64,000 nucleotides of DNA, from the NCBI GenBank assembly GCA_000495735.1, contig AYMD01000001.1:62001-126000 (forward strand), in the 5' to 3' direction. The stretch comes from an uncultured Acidilobus sp. JCHS (GTDB lineage Archaea; Thermoproteota; Thermoprotei_A; Sulfolobales; Acidilobaceae). A model generated the notes under the pieces. The model saw only the letters and a program-made list of their open reading frames with translations. It had not been told where the DNA came from and did not search any database. The position numbers and the translations under genes were made by a program. Below, piece by piece: positions 17,250 to 25,475 of the stretch. Within the stretch, counting starts at the first letter, position 1. Each line of letters opens with the position of its first letter.

Positions 17250-17651
17250 TTAATGCTTAAGACCTTCAGCTGGGCCAAGCGATCTCAGGAAGTGGCATCC
17301 ATATCTTTTGGCGGCCTCGTTAATGCTACTACATATAGCGCACGTTATGTACTGAAATTGCTGCGAAGCCCTCTCGTCGAACCATGCCGCCAGGACAAGG
17401 CCGGCGGCCTCCTTGACCATGGCCATGCTCCTTGGGTCCTTAACTATTTGGTCAAAGTATTTATCACCTCGTTTTCTTTCAAGGTAATTTGATATGGCTG
17501 CTGGTGTAAGCCCAAGCAGCCTAGCTGCCTCATACTTGGAAAGCCTCATCTCGGTCGTGAGTACATAGGCTATAGAGGCCCTTATCGATGGCATTACCTC
17601 TCTCGCTGCAACCTCGCAGGGCGACTGCAGCGGTTTCCTCGCGTTGTTCAC
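17250..17651 (-). CDS. Predicted transcriptional regulator with HTH (COG2522-like)
   Basis: Small 133-residue archaeal regulator. The N-terminal half contains a helix-turn-helix: KYEAARLLGLTPAAISNYLE (residues about 39-58). The C-terminal half carries Cys residues in CAICSSINEAAKRYGC, a possible metal or redox site. GTG start, with TATA GTTTTATAAG 40 bases upstream. It is divergent from the disulfide oxidoreductase gene, so it may regulate that gene or itself; this is inference. Confidence 0.75.
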   Translation of the reverse strand: MNNARKPLQSPCEVAAREVMPSIRASIAYVLTTEMRLSKYEAARLLGLTPAAISNYLERKRGDKYFDQIVKDPRSMAMVKEAAGLVLAAWFDERASQQFQYITCAICSSINEAAKRYGCHFLRSLGPAEGLKH

Positions 17652-17690
17652 AGCCTTTACACTTCCAGCTGAGCATCAATGGCATTAGCC

Positions 17691-17753
17691 CTTATAAAAC
17701 CATGTTTATATAAGGATCACAAGCTCTCGTCTCTTTAACGCGCGTTTAAAAAC
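17691..17753. promoter_or_regulatory. Divergent promoters for the COG2522 regulator and the disulfide oxidoreductase
   Basis: On the minus strand GTTTTATAAG (17691-17700) sits 40 bases before the regulator GTG. On the plus strand GTTTAAAAAC (17744-17753) sits about 35 bases before the oxidoreductase ATG. A further AT-rich element TTTATATAAGG (17705-17715) lies between them and could serve either direction. Confidence 0.55.
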
Positions 17754-17787
17754 TCTGTTACGCCGTTTAGGCGTCAGGGATAAGGCT

Positions 17788-18528
17788 ATGGGAAGGTACT
17801 TTGACGTGGAGTTCGACGAGGACTTCATAAGGGAGCTGAAGGACACGCTGGCCTACATGGTCAACCCTGTGACCATAGAAGTCTTTATAGATGACCCCTC
17901 GAGGTGCGAGACCTGCGAAGACGCCTATAAGCTGATGAAGACCATAGCGGACGCCTCGCCCGTGCGCCAGGGCAAGAAGATGATAGAGCTTAGGGTGTTC
18001 AGTAAGTCGAGGCCTGAGGACCTTGAGGAGTTCAAGAGGCAGAACGTTGAGAGGGTTCCCACCGTTGCCATGTTGGGTGGCGTTATAAGGTATACAGGTA
18101 CGCCAGCGGGCGAGGAGGTGAGAGGCCTGATAGAGACAATCATGAGGATCAGCGAGAATGAGAGCGGCCTAGAGCCGGGGACCAAGAAGTCGCTGGCAAG
18201 TCTAAAGGGGGCAGTGCACATAGAGGTTGTCGTAACTCCTTCCTGTCCCTACTGCCCTTACGCAGCCCTTTTGGCAAATATGTTCGCCTATGAGGCGTGG
18301 AAGCAGGGCAACCCAAAGGTCATGGCTGACACCGTTGAGGCGTATGAGAACATGGACATCGCCGAGAAGTACGGCGTCATGAGCGTGCCCGCCATAGCGC
18401 TCAACGGCGTCATGTCGTTCATAGGGGTCCCCTACGAGGAGGACTTCATAAACTACGTGGCTGCAGCGGCTGAGGGCAAGATAGAGGAGCTCGTGTTGAA
18501 GACAGAGGGCGAGGCCTCAGGGCTTTGA
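17788..18528 (+). CDS. pdo: Protein disulfide oxidoreductase (tandem thioredoxin folds)
   Basis: Glutaredoxin-like PDO of hyperthermophilic archaea, which forms, reduces or isomerises protein disulfides in the cytosol. Two thioredoxin folds are seen: the first with CETC (Cys40, Cys43) and the cis-Pro in RVPTVAML, the second with CPYC (Cys153, Cys156) and cis-Pro in SVPAIALNG. Length of 246 is normal. Single gene with its own promoter; its 3' end overlaps the convergent unknown gene by 12 bases. Confidence 0.93.
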   Translation: MGRYFDVEFDEDFIRELKDTLAYMVNPVTIEVFIDDPSRCETCEDAYKLMKTIADASPVRQGKKMIELRVFSKSRPEDLEEFKRQNVERVPTVAMLGGVIRYTGTPAGEEVRGLIETIMRISENESGLEPGTKKSLASLKGAVHIEVVVTPSCPYCPYAALLANMFAYEAWKQGNPKVMADTVEAYENMDIAEKYGVMSVPAIALNGVMSFIGVPYEEDFINYVAAAAEGKIEELVLKTEGEASGL

Positions 18529-19695
18529 GGCCCTCTTAATTTTAAGCTTTGTAAAACAGTAACACCCGCTAGGGGCTGGAACCCTCAAGATCCCCCTCTT
18601 GTCGCCCGGAACCTCAAGACATCCTAGGTGTGAACAAACTTCAGCCCTTTCGACAGGCAGGTTTAGCCTGATTTCAGGCTCACCGTCATAACCTGTAGGG
18701 TTCAGGACCAGTAAGTTCAGGTTGGCTGTTCCTGCGCTTTCAGACCTCACGGAGTCTGCCAGGACTGCAGCGGGCCCTGGCATCACGGAGCCGAGCCTCA
18801 TCTTAGACCTGCCGCCCCATCTTACAATGGCCTCTAGGAGCGTCCTGAAGGCCTGGACTTCGCCTCCCTCAACGACATACAATAACGAGCCCCTAGGGGC
18901 CTCGATAGTCAGGGATCCATCCTTTATCAGGGCCTTGAAGGGGTTAGGAGATACGATGGAGACCGCTGTGGGCCCCTTAAGGGTCAATACGTTTGTTGTC
19001 AGCGAGCTTCCTGGCCTAAGCCTAAAGCTAACGAACCTCAGGGGGTAGAGAACAGAGACCATCACATCGAATAGCCCCGTTCGCATGTTCACAACATCCT
19101 CTTTCAGGATTAGGGTGGCCCCGGCCTCCGAGACCGCTGCTGAGACCTCCTTGCCCACCCACGCCCTCAGGCCACGGCCAAGCGATTCAAGGGTGCCGTT
19201 ATGGTCCAATTCAAGGAATCCAACCTTAAGCTTCTCCTGACCGAGCGGCTTGGGCTCCAGGCGGGAAGCCTGTTGGGCAGACGACCAAGGGAGGGCCTTA
19301 GGGAGGCACAGGCTACGGTTCTCCAATGTAAAGCAGAGCCCAGCTTCGCTGTGGTCCACGAAGACCTGGGGCTCCCACGCAAGCAGGTTAAATGGGAGTC
19401 CGTCCTCAAGTAGGGCCTCAGCGCCGCGGCCCGCCGTATAGCTCTCATAATTTACGGCGAAGTCCAGCGCGGGTTCCCTGGGCACCTCAGCCACGTTGCC
19501 TCCGCCGTTTACTAGGACTTCGTAGAGGCCGCAGCACGTCCACCTGAGCTTGTAAGGACCCCTCACCTCTCTTACGCCAGCCAGGTTAAGAAGTCCTGGC
19601 ATAGTAGGGATGGCAAGGTCTTCCTCGGAAAGCCTGCCGTCCTTGGCTTTCTCCTGGCCTAGCCTGATCCATCTTAAGGGATCTGGAAAGTCCAA
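18517..19695 (-). CDS. Unknown protein, 392 aa
   Basis: I do not recognise this protein. It lacks clear membrane segments or nucleotide-binding motifs. It has a Cys pair (WTCCGLYEV near residue 54), an aromatic-rich first third, and a beta-rich C-terminal part ending in VCSHLGCLEVPG and SGCYCFTKLK, which give several conserved-looking cysteines. The composition suggests an all-beta, possibly carbohydrate-related fold, but that is weak. TTG start at 19695 is uncertain; ATG at MPGLLNLAG (residue 32) is an alternative. It is single, next to tRNA-Leu. Confidence 0.55.
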   Translation of the reverse strand: MDFPDPLRWIRLGQEKAKDGRLSEEDLAIPTMPGLLNLAGVREVRGPYKLRWTCCGLYEVLVNGGGNVAEVPREPALDFAVNYESYTAGRGAEALLEDGLPFNLLAWEPQVFVDHSEAGLCFTLENRSLCLPKALPWSSAQQASRLEPKPLGQEKLKVGFLELDHNGTLESLGRGLRAWVGKEVSAAVSEAGATLILKEDVVNMRTGLFDVMVSVLYPLRFVSFRLRPGSSLTTNVLTLKGPTAVSIVSPNPFKALIKDGSLTIEAPRGSLLYVVEGGEVQAFRTLLEAIVRWGGRSKMRLGSVMPGPAAVLADSVRSESAGTANLNLLVLNPTGYDGEPEIRLNLPVERAEVCSHLGCLEVPGDKRGILRVPAPSGCYCFTKLKIKRASKP

Positions 19696-19729
19696 AAGGC
19701 TACACCACCGGTTAGAAGTTCACAGGGGA

Positions 19730-19817
19730 TGGTGCGGGGGGTGGGCTTTGAACCCACGCAGGCCTACGCCATCGGGTCCTGAGCCCGACCCCTTTGACCA
19801 GGCTCGGGCACCCCCGC
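19730..19817 (-). tRNA. tRNA-Leu(CAG), 3' CCA encoded
   Basis: Cloverleaf on the minus strand: acceptor GCGGGGG/CCCCCGC, anticodon stem TCGGG/CCCGA with loop CTCAGGA (anticodon CAG), long variable arm, T arm GTGGG-TTCAAAG-CCCAC, discriminator A, and an encoded CCA at 19730-19732. No intron. Confidence 0.95.
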
Positions 19818-19880
19818 ACCGCGTTGTAAGCCTAAGGCCCTAATCTTATAAGGTTTCTCACGAGCTTTCAGGCTCATGTA

Positions 19881-19921
19881 ACCTTTTAAGTAGTGTAAGT
19901 CGTCGACCCCTTGAAGGGGTC
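19881..19921 (+). promoter_or_regulatory. secY promoter with perfect dyad at the transcription start region
   Basis: TATA-like CCTTTTAAGT at 19882-19891, then GACCCC-TTGAA-GGGGTC at 19905-19921, immediately before the TTG of secY. The dyad could be an operator overlapping the start site or a hairpin at the very 5' end of the mRNA. Confidence 0.45.
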
Positions 19922-19926
19922 CCTAA

Positions 19927-21917
<1,991 letters not shown>

Positions 21918-21931
21918 ACCTTTAATACTTG

Positions 21932-22714
21932 TTATATGGATTTACGACTTCTTATCGCTGCAGGCTTGTACTTACCTTCCTTGAAAAGTCTCATCCTTTC
22001 CTTGGCCTCAGGCTTTACTACCAGCTTTGCCAGCTCGTCAATGGAGGTCTGAGCTAACTCGTAGTCAAGGTCGCTGAGCGAGAGCTTCTTTATCAGGGTC
22101 AAGGACTCTTTAGGGAATGAGGCCAAGGTCTTTATAAGATCATCCACAACGTTATCTATCTCTAGCCTTGGGACTACCTCATCAATGAGCCCTAGGTTAG
22201 CTGCCTCGTGGGCTGAGAGGCGGGACCCTGTCAGCGCAAGATATCTCACCTTCCTGTGGCCGAGCGCCTTAACGCCTATGGTGATAAGCAGCGGGGGGAG
22301 CAGGCCAAGGGCGACCTCTGGAAAGCTTATCCATACGTCATCAGAGGCTACCACTATGTCGCAGGCTAGGAGCATCTCGGCCCCGCCGCCAGCTGCAAGG
22401 CCCTTCACTTCGCAGACGACGGGTTTTGGGCATTCTATTATGGCCTTAATAACTTCAAGTATCTTGTTGAAGAACTCCTTGGATTCGTCAGGAGACCCAA
22501 GCCTATACATGGCATCTATGTCGTCACCGGAGCTGAACACCTGGTCGGTCCCAGTTATTAGAACTACAGGGGCGGGCGAAGCGCAGGCGTTCTCAAGCTC
22601 GCCCTTGATAGAGGCCCACATGGCCTTGTTAATGGCGTTAAGCTTGTCAGGCCTGTTTACCTGAATCCTGTAGGCGAGCCCCTTGTATAACCCGCCCAAG
22701 ACCTCTTTATTCAT
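21932..22714 (-). CDS. Enoyl-CoA hydratase/isomerase family protein
   Basis: Crotonase-fold enzyme acting on an acyl-CoA. Conserved parts are GTDQVFSSGDDIDAMY (oxyanion hole loop), VCEVKGLAAGGGAEMLLACD and SFPEVALGLLPP, the last two carrying the Glu residues expected for hydratases. Length of 260 is normal. Start taken at ATG 22714; GTG 22723 is also open. No other beta-oxidation gene is adjacent, so the substrate cannot be assigned; it could be a 3-hydroxyacyl-CoA dehydratase in central carbon metabolism. Confidence 0.85.
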   Translation of the reverse strand: MNKEVLGGLYKGLAYRIQVNRPDKLNAINKAMWASIKGELENACASPAPVVLITGTDQVFSSGDDIDAMYRLGSPDESKEFFNKILEVIKAIIECPKPVVCEVKGLAAGGGAEMLLACDIVVASDDVWISFPEVALGLLPPLLITIGVKALGHRKVRYLALTGSRLSAHEAANLGLIDEVVPRLEIDNVVDDLIKTLASFPKESLTLIKKLSLSDLDYELAQTSIDELAKLVVKPEAKERMRLFKEGKYKPAAIRSRKSI

Positions 22715-22798
22715 AATATCCACCGCGTTCGTAGTGCGTCAACGATATAAGAGCGGTAAAGTAAGAGCTGTAGCTAATGCGCCACCACACTAAGGCAG

Positions 22799-22884
22799 CG
22801 CCGGGGGTGGGATTCGAACCCACGCGCCCCTTGCGGAGCAACGGGTCTCCAGCCCGTCCCCTTGGGCCGCTCGGGCACCCCGGC
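22799..22884 (-). tRNA. tRNA-Ser(GGA)
   Basis: Cloverleaf on the minus strand: acceptor GCCGGGG/CCCCGGC, anticodon stem ACGGG/CCCGT with loop CTGGAGA (anticodon GGA), long variable arm, T arm GTGGG-TTCGAAT-CCCAC, discriminator G. CCA is not encoded (CTG follows). No intron. Confidence 0.95.
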
Positions 22885-22977
22885 GCTCAATGAAAAGGGG
22901 ACCTTCAGATCTTATTTATGTTTGCTGCCCTACAATTTCATAGACTACGGCTTACTTCACATCCCATTTCAGTTTTG

Positions 22978-24066
22978 CTAAGAACCTCCTGGACCCTTAG
23001 CCGCTGAGCCCTTCCAGGCCCTGGGATATACGCCGTGAGGCATGACAATCCTTGTGGGCTTTGCGACGATCCCTCTCTCAGACTTCTCCACCTCGGCTGC
23101 GTCCATAAGCGCCTCGCCGAGCCCTACCAGCTCGCCTTTGAGGGTGAACATAGCGACCGTTGAGCCTCTCTTTAAGTCCTCTGAGAACATGGCCACGCCA
23201 GGCACGGCAAGGTAAGCGCCGTTGACGACGCTTTCAACTGCCGTGTCCCTAAGCACAAGCTTCGGCAGCTCACACGCGGAGACCTCGCCAGGCAGTATTA
23301 CCTTCCTTAGGAGGTCGTCCTTACCCTCCTCGTGCAGCCTGTATATGGCCTCAGAGAGCTGGTGAAGGGTGACGAGACCTTTCTCCTCAGTGAAGGGGCC
23401 GCTTCTAACCCTCCTGAGCTCCCTCATGTGGGCGCCGACGCCGAGGACCAGGCCCATGTCCCAGCAGAGCTTCCTCATGTAGGTGCCGGGGTCTGACTCC
23501 ACCTTCATGAGGACAAGCCTGTCCCTGACCTCAAGGACGTCTATTGAATTGACGTTTCTAATCCTCAGCGCCCTCCTCACGTTGCTCCTCACAGGCGGCC
23601 TCTGGTAGATGGGGCCTATGAACTCCGAGGCGACAGCCTTCAGCTCGTCAGCGCTCACGTCACCATGCAGCTGCATGACGCAGACGTAAGCCTTCCTGGA
23701 GTGTACGACTACGCCTATGATCTTCGTTACATTCTCAAGGGCTATGGGAAGTACTCCGCTTACCTTGGGGTCTCCCCGCCTGGGCCTTCAGGCGCCAGGC
23801 TCTAGGGTGCCCCCATGGCCGGCCTTTTTGACGCCCAGCATCCTCTTGACCCACGCGACCACTTCATGGCTCGTGGGGCCAGGGGGCTTGTCAAGGTTTA
23901 TGACACCATTTGCTATGTATTTGCTTAGGGGCCTTTCAGTTGGTATAGTGCCGTAGGAATCACTTGTGTCCTCCATGTACTTCTCCTTTAACTTAACCTT
24001 GTTATCGCAGAACTCGTTGACGGAGTTCAGAAACGAAAGGCCCCTCCTGGTCAGCTCAGAGCTCAA
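22978..24066 (-). CDS. cbf5: tRNA/rRNA pseudouridine synthase Cbf5 (interrupted by a 30-nt mRNA intron)
   Basis: Catalytic subunit of H/ACA RNPs; also able to make pseudouridine 55 in tRNA. Coding is best read as join(24066..23802, 23771..22978), 352 residues. Exon 1 (TTG start) ends in AGHGGTL; exon 2 starts at the Asp codon and reads [17 protein letters not shown], then [11 protein letters not shown] and a C-terminal PUA domain ([12 protein letters not shown]). Without splicing, exon 1 stops at EPGA. Splicing rebuilds GHGGTLDPKVSG, the catalytic motif with its Asp. Both exons match Cbf5 along their full length. Nop10 is at 38439-38615. Confidence 0.92.
23772..23801 (-). other. Archaeal pre-mRNA intron in cbf5 (30 nt, BHB-like)
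   Basis: Minus-strand fold: exon 1 CCCT pairs with intron-end GGGG (last pair U-G), with a 3-nt bulge AGA on each side. The intron interior forms GCCTGG/CCAGGC plus GCC/GGC with a TGAA loop. Cutting each bulge as AG/A removes exactly 30 nt including the in-frame TGA and joins CTAG to ACCCC, giving CTA-GAC-CCC (Leu-Asp-Pro). Outside the core, exon GGGG can pair with CCCC, though GCA remains unpaired there. Introns in cbf5 are known from other crenarchaea. Confidence 0.88.
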
Positions 24067-24081
24067 GCACTCACCCTTAAA

Positions 24082-24372
24082 CTAAGCTAAGGCCTTCTCC
24101 ATCTTAACTTTCTCTCTCATGAAGTCCAGGAGGCCCGCCTCCTGAAGGGCCTTAAGCACCTCCTCGTCGCTAGCGCCTTTACTTATGCTGATGACGCGGT
24201 CAAGAGGCGCTATATGCTTTATGTTGACCCTCCTCCTCTTGACGCCTGTGAGCTGCTTAGGCCCAGTCACTAGGACCAAGTTTTCGTCGATTATGTCAAC
24301 TATGACGCACTTCCTCCCGGCCTCATGCCCCCTTACCTTATAGCAGAGCCTCCCAACCTCTATGGCCGGCAC
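24082..24372 (-). CDS. rpl14e: Ribosomal protein eL14
   Basis: Archaeal/eukaryotic large-subunit protein with a KOW-type SH3 barrel. The 96-residue sequence has [41 protein letters not shown] and the [13 protein letters not shown] segment that define eL14. GTG start at 24372. Together with Cbf5 just downstream it forms the eL14-Cbf5 pair seen in many archaea. A TATA-like ACTTTTTAAG lies at 24405-24414 on the minus strand. Confidence 0.93.
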   Translation of the reverse strand: MPAIEVGRLCYKVRGHEAGRKCVIVDIIDENLVLVTGPKQLTGVKRRRVNIKHIAPLDRVISISKGASDEEVLKALQEAGLLDFMREKVKMEKALA

Positions 24373-24415
24373 AGGTCAACACCTAGGCTCCTCAAAGGGG
24401 CGCTCACTTAAAAAG

Positions 24416-25126
24416 TTAAGTCGGCGACAGCTCGTCAGCCTTGACTTCCTTGTCGCCAACTAAGAAGTACCTGCCGCTCTCCCTCACCTCTTCCTTCCAT
24501 ACGGGTGCCTCGTGCTTGACCTTATCAACGATCCACTGCAGCGCGGGGAAAGCCTCAGCCCTTCCCTCTGCCGAGACCCCGACCACCATTGTTAGCTCCC
24601 CAGGCCTCCTGGTCCCGACGTAGTGGGCGATGAAGACCTTCGACAGCTTGAACTCCTTAATGGCTTCCTCGCCTATCTCCCTGAGCTTGGCCTCAAGGAG
24701 TTCCTCCGAGTGCTCATACCTGAGCTCCTCGACCCTCTCGCCCCTGTTAAGCCCCCTCACTACTCCTATGAACAGGGCCAGGGCGCCCACACTGTCATCG
24801 CCCTGCAGGAGCTTGACTACGTCAGCTAGGTCAACTGGCTCTTCACTCAGCACCCTGACAATGACCCTCTCGGAGCCCCCAGAGGAGGGGGGCAGGACGT
24901 GGACTACGGCAGCGTCGTCCGGTATCTGATCATGGGGCCTCAGGGTCCTCCCGTCGGCTATCAGGTACACACCTATGCCTAAGGCCCTCAGGGACCTAGG
25001 CAACCTGGCTTCGAGCAGGGACAGTAGGTCGGCAGCCCTGCAGTTGTCGGGCACCTCCAGCTCTATCTCATTTGAGCCTGCCTCCTCGCGCAGCACAGAG
25101 TAAAGCCTGACCTTTACCTTCCTCAC
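24416..25126 (-). CDS. MoaD-MoaE fusion (molybdopterin synthase)
   Basis: Molybdenum/tungsten cofactor biosynthesis: molybdopterin synthase adds two sulfurs to cyclic pyranopterin. Residues 1-84 form a MoaD ubiquitin-like domain (VRLYSVLREEAG, ending in HVLPPSSGG); residues 86-236 form MoaE (ALFIGVVRGLNRGERVEEL, KVFIAHYVGTRRPGE, PVWKEE). The MoaD double glycine (Gly83-Gly84), which must be a free C-terminus to carry sulfur, is internal here and followed by Ser85. This is like the mycobacterial MoaX fusion, which is cleaved after the double glycine. Downstream of a small zinc-binding protein gene (4-nt overlap). Confidence 0.9.
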   Translation of the reverse strand: MRKVKVRLYSVLREEAGSNEIELEVPDNCRAADLLSLLEARLPRSLRALGIGVYLIADGRTLRPHDQIPDDAAVVHVLPPSSGGSERVIVRVLSEEPVDLADVVKLLQGDDSVGALALFIGVVRGLNRGERVEELRYEHSEELLEAKLREIGEEAIKEFKLSKVFIAHYVGTRRPGELTMVVGVSAEGRAEAFPALQWIVDKVKHEAPVWKEEVRESGRYFLVGDKEVKADELSPT

Positions 25127-25371
25127 GCTATCACCTTCTTCTTGGCCTCCAGCCTCTTGCTTAGCGCCTCCTCAAGCTCTTTAGAGACGCGTATGGAAGA
25201 GCTCTTGACGCAGTCGCTTTCAGCCCTCTCTACTAAAAGCCTCAGGAACTTGGCCGCGCACCTAGCGCTGTGGAAGGCCAGCTCCAGGTCACCTCTCCTT
25301 ATTACTATTCCCTGGCCCTCATAGAAGGTCCTACCGCATACGAGACACTTGTACTTGGCGCCCTTGACCAA
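25123..25371 (-). CDS. Small Cys-rich (putative zinc-binding) protein, unknown
   Basis: An 82-residue protein with CLVCGRTFYEGQGIVI and HSARCAAKFL: a CxxC pair followed by His and Cys, the layout of a treble-clef or TRASH-like zinc site. The C-terminal half is helical and basic. I do not recognise a named family. It is the first gene of an operon with the MoaD-MoaE fusion. Its TATA box CCTTAAATAG (25403-25412, minus) is shared back to back with the helicase gene. Confidence 0.65.
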   Translation of the reverse strand: MVKGAKYKCLVCGRTFYEGQGIVIRRGDLELAFHSARCAAKFLRLLVERAESDCVKSSSIRVSKELEEALSKRLEAKKKVIA

Positions 25372-25475
25372 GCCCTTCCCTGGGGGGTTAGGGCGCAGAG
25401 CTATTTAAGGCAGGGAGTGCAGAGGAGAACGGTTTGCGTGAGGGAAACCGACTGTAGAGGCGCGCGGTGCCGTAA

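Noticed and set aside
22978-24066. cbf5 as a frameshifted pseudogene or two separate genes
   Set aside because: Both parts are in the same frame, and removing a BHB-bounded 30 nt restores the conserved catalytic motif exactly, which decay would not produce.
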